A stretch of 64,000 bases of DNA from Sapria himalayana (taxonomy: Eukaryota; Streptophyta; Magnoliopsida; Malpighiales; Rafflesiaceae): NCBI GenBank assembly GCA_029783825.1, contig JAREIK010017918.1:1782501-1846500 (forward strand), in the 5' to 3' direction. The notes under the pieces were generated by a model that was given only the letters and a program-made list of their open reading frames with translations, did not search any database and was not told where the DNA came from. Positions 45,142 through 58,479 of this stretch are shown here, in pieces (position 1 is the first letter of the stretch; each line of letters begins with the position of its first letter). A program made the position numbers and the translations under genes.

Positions 45142-47840
45142 ATGGAGGACTACTCTATGATAATAAAGGTAATTATAACTAACATTTCTATTTGGAAAAC
45201 TAAAATATGTGACTATCTTACAATCAAACAATTGTATGACCTTATCAAGAGAAAAATAAAACCTATAAAATTAACTAAAGATGAATTAGAAGACATGTAC
45301 TTTAGGTTTTTTCCACCATTTTGCTTTGGATAAGTTGTGATACTTATCAATATGTTACTAATGAAATGAGGGCAAATAAGTTGTGATAAAATTAGAATTT
45401 ATATTTGAAAAAGACATATTTAGAAATAAAGTGTTGATCATTAGATGCCTAATGACTTAAATTTCAAAGAAAAAAAATTTAATGTTAGCATATATCAATC
45501 TCTTTCAAGGGCTAATGAACTAGCTTACGTCTATGAAAATACTCTTGGCAGATAAGTTGCTTTTTTTCCTATCTCTGAGCTCCCTTCTAGATAGTTGGTA
45601 TAACATTGTAGTTTTATTGAGCATTTCACCACTAAAGGTATAGTATTAATTCATGTTATCTTGAAAACCCTATTGTCTAAAGAAACAAGATGAAAAGATA
45701 AAAAAAGAGATTCTCATGGTATTCTTGTTTATGAGACATGATAGGAGCACCACTATGCACACATGTAACGACAAAATAATAGATTCTTTGAAAGTCTAGC
45801 CAAGAAATAAAAAGGCATTCAAATATTACTATAATAATAAGAGGAGACATAAAAAAAGACTATTATTCTTGAAAAAAAACTACAATAAAAACTTATGAGA
45901 GTAGATAGACCCAAGAGAGAAGCTAACATCTCCCTAGAAGGTAATTTCATGATAGTTGATGCTATTAATTATACTAATCTATTAGCTTATTGACTTAGGA
46001 GTTTAATTTCATATTATCTTTCACATTAACTTCTTTATTACATACACACATGGTGATTATGGCATAATAAAGAGGAGATTGAACTTATAACGATCCATGT
46101 TTGCACATATCTGAATACAATTCCTTCTAGATATTTGTCAATTAAAGAAGGAGGAATTGAGTAGTCATATGATAATTCTGAGCCACAAGATTTATATGAT
46201 GATTCTTAGCCACAAGATTTACCTAATGATTTAAATCTCTTAGGTATATACTTTGAAGATGTGAAACCGTATCCTAGCTGGAATTGGGTAGGACCTAGTT
46301 GTTATTAATAATACATCTCAATCTAAGCTGAGAAGATGATCTAGGACCCACTAGTTATGTTCTAGATTCCATGATTATGTATTACTCATGGATGTAGGTG
46401 AGTTCAAGATATCTTAGCATGCCATCTCTACTGAGAATAAAGTGTATTAGCTTTAAGCTATGTAGGAAGAGATAAAATCTCTTCATTTATATCAAACTCA
46501 TGATCTAGATCTTCTAACCAAAGAGAAGTGATCTCGAAAAAATAAATAGTTCTTCAGACTAAAATCCATAGATATCGATTCTTGAATAAGATATAAGACT
46601 TAGTTAGTAATTAAAAGGTTTTCATAAGAAAAGAATCAATTTTGACAAGATATTTTTTCATTGTGAGATATCTTCTATTCGATTAGTTATTATTATAGCT
46701 ATTAGTTTGGATTTGAAAATTAATCAACTTGATGTGAATATAAAATTTCTTTATGGTGACCATGAGAATCTCTACATGGATAAACTGGAGAGATTCATAG
46801 TAGAAGAACATGAATGTCTAATATGTAAACTAAAAAAGAATTTGTATGGACTTAAGTAAGCTCCTAGCAATGGTATAAAAAAGTTTATTCATTCATGGAG
46901 TCAGATGACTTTAAACACGCCTTTTGTGATCATTATGTATTTATTAGGCATTAGTTAGATGATGACTAGCTTATTTTTCCATTATACATTGATGACATGC
47001 TAATCATTGGGGCTTAAGAGAGAAAAAAATGACAAACTTAAGGGGGCACTGAGAAAAATATTTTCTATGAAAAACTTAGACCCGGTCAAGTAGACTCTAA
47101 GGGTAAGCATCATATGAGATATGTCATCTAGTGCATCTAGTTATCTCAAAAAGATTATATCGATAAAATTTTTGAGAAATTTTTTATGAAAGAGGCTAAG
47201 TTGGTGTCATTCTTCTTAGCCAGGTATTTTAAGTTGAGTATCGAATAATGTTCAAAGACTAATTAGAAAATGAGGAAAACAAGTCATGTTTTTTATGCCT
47301 TAGCTATCAATAATCTTACATATGTTATGCTATGTACTAGATCATATATAATGCATATTATTGATAATAATAGTCATTCACTCAAATTAAGGTATATATC
47401 ATGGAGTGGATTGAAATCTAACTTAAGGTTTCTATGAGAGACTTCATAGCTATTTTTGTGGATAGGTAAGCTAAAACTTTGTGTTTCTTGGATAGATTGG
47501 TTCTTATATTACCAGTTATTTGAATTTTCATAGATCCATAATAGTTTTTGTAATAATCTTTGGTGGGGAGTAATATTTATTAGTACTAAAGTTGAGTTTA
47601 TTGCAGCAACTAAAACTTGCAAAGAAACTCTATGGATTAAAAGGATTTTTGTTAACTTGGATATCCAACATGATACATATAATATATGATGTCACAGTCA
47701 TAGTGTAATACATATCTTTACAAATTTGACTTTCTATATTAGATCAAAGTATATTAATATGCACTATCATTAAATATGATATGTGATAAATAAAAAGTCA
47801 ATTGTACTTGAAGATGTACACAAATAAAAATTTCATCACT
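45142..47840 (+). pseudogene. Decayed copia polyprotein (+ strand)
   Basis: Gag start near 45142-45300 (ISIWKTKICDYLTIKQL, the copia gag N-terminal helix). RT near 46600-47150 (LDLKINQLDVNIKFLYG, CKLKKNLYGLK, then LYIDDMLIIGA with the catalytic box as IDD). RNase H near 47560-47660 (STKVEFIAATKTCKETLW). Integrase is not clearly readable. Many stops. It is older than the complete copia at 54184. Confidence 0.75.
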
Positions 47841-47934
47841 ATATTTACCAATTCTTTTTTTTTAACAAAATTTATTTTTTTAAAGATATATGGTGGTATT
47901 TATTTTCCCACCTAGGGTATATGGAAAGATTTAT

Positions 47935-48560
47935 TGGGTATGCACAAGTTGGGTAACATAGTTTTATTTAGTTCATGTTTCTATTTGAATGTTTTAATTT
48001 TAAAATAACTAATATATAATTATTATTTAATTCTAGATTTTTTATTTTTTAGTTATTGCTATTTTTTTGGTTTTATATTTTTTTACCGATGAGAAGTATG
48101 ATGGACCTAGAATATGAGATAATTTTTCATGTCCTAGATTCAAAAAAAAATAAAAAAAAATAAGATTTATTTTTTTTGAAAATAGCATGTGTGTGCCCCA
48201 TCAAACAAAAGAAGGAAAAAATATATTTCCTTATAGAAACATATTTTTATAAACGTTATATATGTTCCGAGAGAAGCTCTTCTGCGGGCATTTTTTATAA
48301 AAGAAAAATAGAAGCTTGAAGAATATATTTTTCTAGAAAATGTTGTCTAGAAAACATTTTGTAGAAAATATTTTTTTAGAACCTCTATCAAGCCTATTGA
48401 CTCTCATCCAATTTCTCTCAGGCATGCCTCCACAACTTCTGCTATGCTTCTATGGGTTGCTCAAGATAGAATTGCTGGAATAAAAATTTTGTTATATTTA
48501 GTAATTTGATATACTATAAATTATTGAATCTCATGGAGACACCAACAAATTGATCTATAA
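47935..48560 (+). mobile_element. Family X LTR, right copy (3' LTR of the + strand copia)
   Basis: TTATTGGGTATGCACAAGTT begins the region after RNase H. It matches the LTR starts at 31641 and 42487 and the A-rich part at 39656. The right edge is uncertain; sequence to about 48560 shows no gene. Confidence 0.55.
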
Positions 48561-48869
48561 CACCTCAAAATATGGGTGTTTGGTGACCAACTATCAACTC
48601 GTGAAAAACTCATGGATATTAAGTAAATTTCGCCACCATTTTTTGTAATCAAATAGAACCCCACCTATGATGTTCCTTGCATGGGAATTCTATCCCAATC
48701 TAATCTTCCCAAAAACTAATATCACTTTTATAAGTAAAAGTTTACCCACCAACTTATTCATTCACCCACCAACATTCTCTCAAAAAATGTTTAAATGAAA
48801 AATAATAATATCACAATAGTATAAATCTGTCAAGCTACAATAAAGTTTTTATCAAAAATATGAATTCGA
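48561..48869. other. AT-rich junction, nothing recognised
   Basis: No family match. Lies between the family X LTR and the left LTR of the Athila-like copy III. Confidence 0.4.
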
Positions 48870-51800
48870 ATTGTTTTCATCTATTGGCTGAATTTTCTCT
48901 TTTTTTTATCCTCTTCACTTTTATCATGTCTTTTATACTTCATGAATTCTAGGTACTTTTTAAGTAAAAAATCATAACTTTGGAATGATGTCATGACTTT
49001 AGCCTTTAGTCTCTTGATCTTAAGGTCATTTATATTAGGACGTGACTACAGCTTTGTAGTGCTCTCTAAACTTTTAGTACCTCAAAAATCATGACTTTAG
49101 AATATTCTTTAAGCTCTTTTTATCCCAAAAGCCATAGTGCTAAAAAGTGGCCAAGGCTTTTGAAACTAGCCCATATATTAAAGTCATGACTCTAGAATAT
49201 GGTAGTGGCTCTGTCTTCTCTTATAAGCATAATGTCATAGCCTTGGAAATGAACATGGATTGAGTATTATCATCTATAACTCATTATAGACTTAGGAATA
49301 TTAAGTTTTAGTTAAGATAAAGTTATGTTATTGGAAAATAGTCATGACTTTTAGTTTCAGTCAAGTACTTAGTTACTATATTATTAATTTAATGTCACAA
49401 CCAATTAACTATTAAGAGATAAATATTGTTATGACTAATACAATATCACAACCAAAAAATATATATTGCAAAATGAAAGGATTGTGCTAATGAGACTGTA
49501 GAGTCCTAACATAAAAAGATAGTCATGACTAATTAAATAAAGTTTTGGTTGAGAAAAGATATTGAAGCTACTCGATATGACCAACCATTATTGAACCAAT
49601 ATTATCTCCAAAAATATAATGATTTTACTATTAGTCATCACAATCCATTAAAATCCAATTTAAAGAAATCATTCTAATTACTACATATTTATATACATAT
49701 ACATCATTAAAAACCACTAAAATATATTAGAATATTCAATATATCACATATCAAATATACTCTCACACTAAAACTATTACTTATTCCTTAGCAATGACTT
49801 CCCCTCAAAAATAAATACAATCCCACATCATCATAAACACCATATTTTTCTTTATGGCTAAGTTTTAAGTATTGTAGTATCTCAAGATAGTAGAGTAACT
49901 TCTCTTCGTGGACAAATTAAAAGTTATGGCAGGGTTTGAGGTTCTGCAACTATATTTATGGGTGAGTAAAGTTTATACAATGATTCATGTGATGGGTACA
50001 TTGTATTTAATATATCACATCATGCAAACAAAAATTTTGAGATGCCTCCCAAGTAGTGCAACATTTAATATATGTAGCTAGACTATTAATAAATTCTCAC
50101 ATCTGTTAGTGATCTAGGTTGTATGTGCTAGTTTTTCAATAAACACCTTTTCTTCCTTCCTTTTTATATCATCTTTCAATTTCACACCATTTGGATTTTC
50201 TTTGGACCTTTCCTTTTTAATGTCATGGCTTTGAGGAATGACATGATTTTTTTTTTCAGTTATAGCTTGGCAATTTTCTTTTTATTATCTCAAAGTTGTG
50301 GTGATGATCTTGACCATGGCTTTTCCATTAAGCTTTTGAGGGGCACTTTATTTTTATAATACCAAAGTCATGGTGGTGTTATTAAGAATCATGGCTTTCA
50401 TCTCTCTCACAATCATATCTTCCTCTTTGTTGCCCATCTAACTTTTTTTTGCTTCAAAATAATATCAATAGGTACTTCATCAGTTTTGCCTCAGTATCCC
50501 TTGACAAGTCATTAACTCCTTTTCCTATCATCAATAAAACTAATTGTCCAATTTCATTATATATATTCCATCTTGCTGTAAGCATCTCCATCTAATTATA
50601 TTGTTGGTCATTTCTACTTTTTATTTTTATCAATATTATGCTCAACTTGTTCTCCATATTCAACATTTTTTTCCCCATAAAGTTTTGATAATTCAAGCTT
50701 GGTCCTCCTTAAATGTTGTAGCTTATTGAATTATTTCCAAAGTTTTTCAAACATTCTATTGCCTATTCCCATGACCACCATATGAAATGTTTTCATATTT
50801 TTTTACATTCACCTGGTAACGCATAGGAACATTATTATTGAGTTGACATAAATACCATTTAATTTGTAATTTGATGGCCTCCTCCTATTGAAAATTATGA
50901 TATATATTTTCTATTTTGTGTTGCAACAAAATAGTAATTACTCTTGATCATCTTCTCTTTTTCTCTTAGATTTCAAGCTGCTTTAGAAAAATCTTCATCT
51001 TTGCTTTAATTGTGGTAATTTAGTCCAACTCCAATACTTCATCTTATATTCTACCAAAGGAGTGATTGGTTGGAGTTTAGTCATTGTTCTTTGTTAGCTT
51101 TTCAAACAAATAGTGTGCCTCCCTAAGTGACTTATTCATAATTAATTTCTTATGGATGCATTAATAATACAAATTATCATATAATACAACCCATTATAGA
51201 AACTTTAGTTTTGGAACTACAACTCGAACCCATGTGAGGGCACATCTCGAACAACTTTATAAAGTGGTTCAAAGCATCGGAAAAAGTCTTTTGCTCATCC
51301 TACATGAATTGACTCATCTTATTCCATAATTATGATATGATTTGAGGTAGTAAAAACATTGTGAGAAATGTCCTCATAAATTTGTTCCAACTCTCAATAG
51401 ATCCTCAATATAAGTACTAGAACCAATTTCATGCCTTATCCAATAATTAGAAAAAAATTATTTATAACTTAATGGCATGGAGGCAAACTTCATTCATCTT
51501 TTTCTTGTTGGACAACTCCAAAAATATTGTGACAATCACATTCAAACCCCTTGATATTCTTCCACTATACTAGTAATGCTGATATATCACTATTAGACTT
51601 AACTTCAAATCAAAGTAATTCACTTCAACTAGTTGCATCTAAATACTCAAATAACTATTCATCATCAGCTAATAATAATTTTACAAAGTGTAGTGATGAA
51701 TGAGCTATTGGATAGCTTAACCGGTACTGCCTTGGGGCTCTCTTTTCATCTAGATCTATCTATAGACTCTTTATTAGCTCTGTCTCAAAATCACTCTTAT

Positions 51801-54155
51801 GGTTCTCTTAATTTCTAGGTACATAAATGTTAGTTGAGTCCCAAAATTTATACTCATATATGCTGGGATGAAAAAGAAAAAACAAAAAACATTGGAAAAT
51901 AACCAACACTACTCCACAATCAAAAAAAATGGCAAAATAAACTAATAAAAATTCAAAAAAATAACCAAAATATCATTATTAAACTACTAAAAATAGAATT
52001 ATCATTTTTCAATGATCCAATATTATTAATTAGATAGTATCATAAAAGCATGTTGTCATGAATCTTTCATCAACAATGATCTACAAGTATATGATCGTAC
52101 AAGTAATAAAAAGGATATAGAATGTCTTTTTTGTTGTAATAGCATACAAGGTAGTTATTACCATTTAGCCAATCACAATGATAGTTCTCTCATAGCTATC
52201 CTTTTGAAATTATACCACCTAGACAACAAGTCATTGCTACTCAAAGGTCATTTATAAGTTCATACATTTTATGTAACTCACATAAATTACTATTATGGTT
52301 ACTTCGTATGTACATTTCTTATTTTCAAGATTTAGATATCTTAGAGACTTTGAAATGATTAAGTCTAAAAAATATTTTTACTTTAGGCTTCATAAGTGAC
52401 ATACTCGCATAATTAAAATATACTTTACCTTAATCTCACTAGTGGTAATCAAACAAGTGAAAATAACTCAAATAGTTGTCATCACCTTGTGAGTCACACC
52501 CACTCATACATATCCTACAGATTACCTAACACCATCATCCATAGTGATAATGAAACTCAAATACTAAATATGAAACCCTTAGAAAAATATTTTATAAAAT
52601 ATTCACAACAATTAAGGCTAGATTCTTCTAAGACATGTACAATACATTGACATGTAAAATTATTTATACTTTATACTTTATGAGTATCAGACTTTCAAAG
52701 ATCAATATATCTCAATATTAGGTTTATATTGTATAGGTTTATCTTGCAAATCATAATAGGAAGAACTATCAGTTCCTTCCTATGATATTATTGTGAGTGA
52801 GCATAGAGGTTTACCTATCACTATCATTATAACGTTCACAAATCCACTAATAGTCAAACTCTAATTTTAATTTTACGTAATCATCAATTACATTAACAAA
52901 GAATTCCCAACATAAATCAAATAACATATTTATAATCAAAATATCCATACATCACATAAATTAAAATAGATAAACTTTTTGCCTCAATTTAGCATTATAT
53001 TTAGGAGAGATTTATATGAGGTATAAAAAAATAAATTTAAAGAATATTGGGTTCCCAATGATGGCCCTCATGAGAATTTATGAGTCAAAACCTAATTTTT
53101 AATGCTATTTAAATTTAGTCTACTAAATCTAACATTGAGATGAATGTTTGAAAGTCATGCCCAAAATTTTATGATTTAGCCTTAATTTTGGATTCCTTGC
53201 TTACTCGGGGATTCAATAGGGAGTGAAAAAATCAACCCTATGGTTATTATTATGCTTGGTTGATGGTGAAGAAGAAGAAACTCAACTATCTTTTCTCAAT
53301 TTTATCCTCTTCATTTTCACCATGTTTTTTTATACTTTGTGAATTTTATGTATTTTTAAGTAGAAATTCATGTGTTTACATTTATACCACAACCCTAGGC
53401 TTTAGTTTCTTTATCTTGAGGTCATAACACTGGAAAGTGGTCATAGCTTCGGAATGCTTCATAAGCTTTCTATTGCCCAAAAGTTATGACATTGGGAAGT
53501 GGCTATGACTTTTTTAATTAGCATATATATGAAAGTCACAACATTGTAACATGCCCAAGATTTTGCATTCTATTGAGAGAAAAAAGCCGTAGCTTTGGAG
53601 ATGACCATGACTTGACTATTACCCTCTTTAACTCTTTATAGTCATTAGTCATGATGTTGAAATATTTTTGCAACTTTGCACCTAGGAATATTAAGCTTTA
53701 GTAAAGGTAAATTCATGTCACTATAAAATGGTCATGACTTTTAGTATCAACTAGATACTTGTTTATTGGGATTTGAAATTTATGTAATATCCAATAAAAT
53801 GTTTTGAGATAAGTGGGGCTATGAATTCAAGATATTAATATAGTCATAAGAAATGTATTGCATAGTAAAATAATTATATTAATAAGGTGGTAGAGTCATG
53901 ACATAAAAAAGTGTCATGACTAATTATGTAGAGTTTTGTCCAAAGAATGATGTCAAACCTACATGATGAGACTAACCATCACCAAGTCAATAATTATCTC
54001 AAGAAACATAATGATTTTACTATTATCTATTACAATCTATTAAAACTCCAATTTCATAAAATCATTCCAATTATTAGATGGTTTAGTACTTACACAGTAT
54101 CAACAACTATCAGAATATATTAGAATATTTGATATTTAGCATATTGAATAATCTC
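48870..54155 (-). mobile_element. Athila-like gypsy element, copy III, without recognisable pol
   Basis: 48880-49765 and 53270-54155 align as the matching start (U3) of two LTRs in minus orientation, for example CATAATGATTTTACTATTA near 49614 and 54007. Between them lie a worn gag (50800-51840), a 3' segment with a GATGCCTCCCAAGTAGTGCA word (50041-50060; its complement resembles a conserved word in the 3' part of Athila/Tat elements) and AT-rich sequence. RT and integrase were not found in this ~3.5-kb interior, so the copy is deleted or a non-autonomous type. Confidence 0.7.
50800..51840 (-). pseudogene. Athila-like gag remnant, copy III
   Basis: The reverse complement of 51400-51840 aligns with 29290-29600 (shared 'CTATCCAATAGCTCA' word and TTTAGATGCAACTA). 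Further left, near 51100-51300, broken frames match the gag core of copies I and II. No open frame. Confidence 0.65.
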
Positions 54156-54183
54156 TCTTTTCTATAATGTATTAGAAAGAGAA

Positions 54184-54760
54184 TATTGTATATGTAATTT
54201 ATTTTTATTTAATAATCTGTTTGTATAACAAAATGTTTTTCTGTTTTAATATTTTCATGTAAGTGCAGGAAAAGAAATATTAAAAGCTCGGGGATGCAGT
54301 AGTAGCACAATAACGGAGGTCCCACTGCCCGGTCAGCGGGCCGAAATTTTTGGAGCAGAGCCTGACCCATTCCATGATCCAACCCGCTGCGGTTAAATGA
54401 ACCGGATGTTTTTTTTTAATATAAAATGATTTGTAATTTTATTTTTCGGGTGGCTGTTTTTGACCCGTGGAACTGTTCATCATCCCTCTCTTCTCTCTGC
54501 ATGAATTTTATCGACTGTTGTGTGCTGCATACTATAAGACGTTTCCATTTTGGTTTTAATCTGTAACGCATAAGTGTTTTCTGGTGGATGTAACTAGTCG
54601 TACTGAGCGACTAGCGAAACACGTTATTTTCGGTGTTGATTTTCTCGTTTTTTATTATGTCGTGGATGCTTGAGAACTTGGGATTATATTGCTTGTTTTT
54701 TTGTGTTTTCTATTGTTTTTGTTTTTAATCTCACTACCGTGGAAGCGCAATTACCCAACA
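54184..54760 (+). repeat. copia 5' LTR
   Basis: Starts TATTGTATATG (the other LTR keeps TGTTGTATATG) and ends ACCCAACA. Contains a TATA-like TTTAATATAAAATG near 54415 and the palindrome CTAGTCG...CGACTAG (54593-54615). Confidence 0.95.
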
Positions 54761-54762
54761 AT

Positions 54763-54774
54763 TGGTATCAAAGC
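54763..54774 (+). other. tRNA-Met primer-binding site
   Basis: TGGTATCAAAGC, two bases after the 5' LTR; one difference from TGGTATCAGAGC. Confidence 0.9.
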
Positions 54775-54851
54775 TTGGTTTGGGATTTTTTTGAGAAATT
54801 GTGCAATTAGGGTTTGTGATTTTTTTTCTATACAAGCGATATTCTGTTGAA

Positions 54852-55604
54852 ATGGCTGGAACCCTAAACACCATGATTGAGAAATTCAATGGTAGAAATG
54901 GGTTTAGTATGTGGCAGATTAAAATGAGAGCTCATTTGAAAAACTTTGATATTTGGAGTCCTCTGGTTCAAGGCTTCAGTCCACACACTGCTGCTGCTTT
55001 TGGAATAACTAAGGCTGAGGCTTGGAGACATGAAGAGAAAGCACACTCCACCATTTTGTTGAGCTTGTCGGATGAAGTCATTACTAAGGTAGCAGATGAG
55101 GAATCTGCTGCATGACTATGGCTCAAGCTTGAGTCTCTGTACATGACTAAATCATTGACGAACAAGCTTCTGTTGAAGAGAAGGATGTTCACACTGAGGA
55201 TGCAAGAGGGAACCTCTTTAAAGAAGCATCTAGATGACTTAAACAGCATCCTCATGGACCTTAAACATGTGGATGCTAAGGTGGATGATGAGGATGTTGC
55301 ACTTCTTCTCTTAGTTTCTCTTCTTCCTTCCTATGAAAATTTTGTTGAATCTCTCATTGTGGAAAAGGAGGAGATTACACTAGAGGATGTTCGGGCTGCC
55401 CTACACTCTAGAGAGATGAGGCAGAAGGCAGCGGTTGAAAGACTTGAACAACATCCTGCTAGACTGGTGGTGACAAACAGGAGGCCACAACATGTTCCAT
55501 TCAAGAAGAAGGGAAATAAGATTCAGAAGAGGTCAAAGGAGGGTGACATTTGTCACTACTGTAAACAGAAAGGGCATTGGAAAACTGAGTGCCTGAAGAA
55601 GTGA
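54852..55604 (+). pseudogene. copia gag (with zinc knuckle)
   Basis: Starts MAGTLNTMIEKFNGRN. Family alignment favours this ATG over the in-frame one at 54801, which lies too close to the primer site and has no family match. The gag helices run to about 55480 and a perfect CCHC knuckle (CHYCKQKGHWKTEC, 55551-55592) closes it. A TGA at 55113-55115 interrupts it early; a TGA at 55602 ends the frame. Confidence 0.92.
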
Positions 55605-55652
55605 ACAAGGCTGGAACAACAAGGCCAACCTAACCCCCCAACTGCTATTACT

Positions 55653-55966
55653 TTGACTTTTGATGATCTGGATGATGGAGAAGACCTTGTGTTGGTAATC
55701 TCCACAACGATCGCAAGATCAGATTCTTGGATCATGGATACTGATGCTTCCTTCCATATAAGCACTCACTTGGAGTGGTTCAGCAAATATGATAAGAAGG
55801 ATGCTGGCCATGCTGTGGTGGGGAACAGTCAACCATGTAAGGTGGTTGGAATCGGCACAGTCAGATTGAGAACTTGGGATGGCCGAATTGTCTCACTTTC
55901 AATTGTGAGATATGTCCCTGCGATGACAATGAATCTCATTTCTATTGGTGTTCTGGATGATTAGGA
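55653..55966 (+). pseudogene. copia protease
   Basis: SWIMDTDASFHIS marks the active-site region (55725-55763). The family's catalytic D-[ST]-G reads D-T-D here, a Gly-to-Asp change that should abolish activity. A TAG stop follows GVLDD near 55964. Confidence 0.85.
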
Positions 55967-56059
55967 ATATTTATTCAGTGGTAGAGAGGGAACACTGAAT
56001 TTTCACCGAGGAGATGATGTTGTACTGAAGGGGCAGAAGACTGGAACACTATACACACT

Positions 56060-56900
56060 GATAGGTTCCATAGTGATTGAAGCTATTGTTGTCACATCCG
56101 GAGAGCCAGCATTTGAAGACAAAGCTGAACTTACCAGACTATGGCATATGTGGCTCGCACATATGGGAGAGAGGTATGAAAATTCTTTCTGATCTTAATC
56201 TTCTTGTTAGTCATAGAGTTAGTAAGTTAAATTTCTGTGATCATTGTGTTTTTGGTAAGAATTATAGAACTAAGTTCCATAAGGCCATACACTGTACAAA
56301 TAGTATTTTGGATTATATCCATGCTGACTGTTGGGGCCCTTCTAGAGTCACATCTCTTAGGGGTGCTCGATTTTATTTATGTTTAGTTGATGATTACTCC
56401 AGGATGTCCTGGGTATTCATGATGAAACATAAATTCGAGACTTTTATAAAGTTTAAGCAGTGGGTTAGCTTAGTAGAAAATCAAACATAAAAGAAGGGTA
56501 AACTATTACAAACAGATAATGGTCTAGAATTCTGTTCGTCTGAATTTAAGGAATTCTGTAAGGAAAAAGGTATAGCTAGACACAAGACTGTTAGGGACAC
56601 TCCTCGGCAAAATAGCATTGCTGAAAAAATAAACCAAACTTTTCTGGAGAGAACAAGATGTATGCTCTCTCAATCAGGCTTAGGCAACGAGTTTAGGGTT
56701 GAAGCTGTTAATACAGCATGCCATCTGATAAACAGATCACCACATAGTGGAATTAACTTTAAAATTCCATTTGAAGTGTGTACTGGTAAACCTGCATATT
56801 ATTCTAATCTTAAAGTGTTCAGGTATGTTGCCTACTATCTTGTAATTGATGGTAAGCTTGAACCACAAGCAAGAAAAATAGTATGTAGGATATCTTAGAA
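56060..56900 (+). pseudogene. copia integrase
   Basis: GAG-preintegrase start (LTRLWHMWLAHMG) near 56130, a frameshift near 56172, then CDHCVFGKNY, the first Asp in HADCWGPS (about 56317), the second Asp in TDNGLEF (about 56514) and the Glu in NSIAEKINQ (about 56620). A TAA at 56488 breaks the core. The frame 56662-56898 ends at the AT-rich insertion. Confidence 0.9.
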
Positions 56901-57405
56901 AATGATGCAAAAACTAAATAACAAAAATTATTATTTAGTAATATAATTTACTTTGATTTTGAATTATTTTGTTTTCTACAAATATATTTTAATTAATATC
57001 TATCTAAATAATAATAGTTTATTATTTTATTTTTTATCATTATAATAATATATATTAATAAATTTTTGTATATTGAATTTACAACAAATATAATTTTTAT
57101 GATTATTATAACTATGTTTTGTATTCATATTTTATAACTATTAAAAATTTATTATATTTATAAAGGTTATAACATTTGAAAATCAGGAAAATTCATAAAA
57201 ATAAATTTTTTGTTATTTCATTGATTAAATAAAACTTATAAACACCTAAATGTGTAAACATATAAATCAATAAACTCATTAACCCCAAAAGCAAAAAAAA
57301 AGCTTAAACAATTAAATAGTTATACCTTAAATAATAAATAATAAATCTCATTTTTATTAGTATTCATTATAATTTGAAATATAGTTTTAAATTATTTATT
57401 AGTTT
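56899..57405. mobile_element. AT-rich insertion inside copia pol
   Basis: About 500 bp of very AT-rich sequence separates the end of integrase from the start of RT, where related elements have continuous pol. It has no ORF. Termini and target duplication were not resolved; the end words AAACTAAATAA and TTATTAGTTTAA are loosely inverted. It may be a MITE or a filler insertion. Confidence 0.5.
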
Positions 57406-57429
57406 AATCAATTGTCCTGAGTCTGAGTC

Positions 57430-58401
57430 ATGGTTGGTTTCCATGAATGAAGAAATTGAATCTCTTCATAAGAATGGTACTTGGATCATTGTACCTAAAC
57501 CAAAGGGAAGAAAATAGTGTCTTGCAAATGGGTTTTCAAGAAGAAAGAAGATACCTCAATTGCTGATGGTTTAAAGTTTAAGGCACGTCTAGTTGCAAGA
57601 GGGTTCAGTCAGAAAGAGGGTTTTGACTACAATGAGATATTCTCTCCTGTAGTTAGACATACCTCAATAAGAGTGCTTCTAGCATTAGTAGCACATCAGA
57701 ATCTTGAACTTGAGCAACTAGATGTCAAAATTGCTTTTCTTCATGGAGATCTCGATGAAGAGATCTTCATGAGCCAGCCTGAGGGTTTTGAGATATCAGG
57801 CAAGGAAACCCATGTGTGCAAGCTTCTGAAGTCCCTTTATGGACTTAAGCAGTCTCACCGTCAGTGGTACAAGAGATTTGACTATTTCATGACTAATCAT
57901 GAATACAGTAGGTGTGACTATGACTGTTGTGTTTATTTCAAAAGGCACAAGGATGAGTCACATATCTACTTGCTATTGTATGTAGATGATATATTTATTG
58001 GTGCCAGAAATAAATCTGATATTTAGGAACTAAAAGATCTCCTCAGTTCTGAATTTGATATAAAAGATCTTGGAGGAGCAAAGCAAATTTTAGGTATGAA
58101 AATATTCAGAGATAGAATTAAAAGAAAATTGTTTCTTTCACAGAAACAATATATTCAGAAACTTCTATCTAGATTTGGAATGGCTTCTTGTAACCCTCTG
58201 TCCACACCATTTTCTTCTAACCTCCAGCTGACATTAGAATGTTGTCCTCAATCTAAATCCGACAAGGAACAAATATCTAAGGTTCCTTATTCTAATACTG
58301 TCGGGAGCCTCATGTATCTTATGGTGTGCACCCAACCTGATATTGCTCATGCAGTAAGTACAGTGAGTAAGTTTATGATAAACCCTGCTCAAGAGCACTA
58401 G
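57430..58401 (+). pseudogene. copia reverse transcriptase
   Basis: 57517-58026 reads CKWVFKKK, KARLVARGFSQKEGFDY, LDVKIAFLHGDLDEEI, KSLYGLKQ and LLYVDDIFIG (catalytic YVDD near 57978). 58027-58401 continues through FDIKDLGGAKQILG to MYLMVCTQPDIAHAV. TAG codons at 58024 and 58399 interrupt it. Confidence 0.95.
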
Positions 58402-58479
58402 AAAGCTATTAAGAGGATACTTAGGTACCTCAAGGGGACTTCTAATGTTGGTCTGATATTTGGTAATGAATCTGAACTC

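Noticed and set aside
54801..54851. Earlier ATG for the copia gag
   Set aside because: The 17 extra codons have no family match and lie in the leader just after the primer-binding site.
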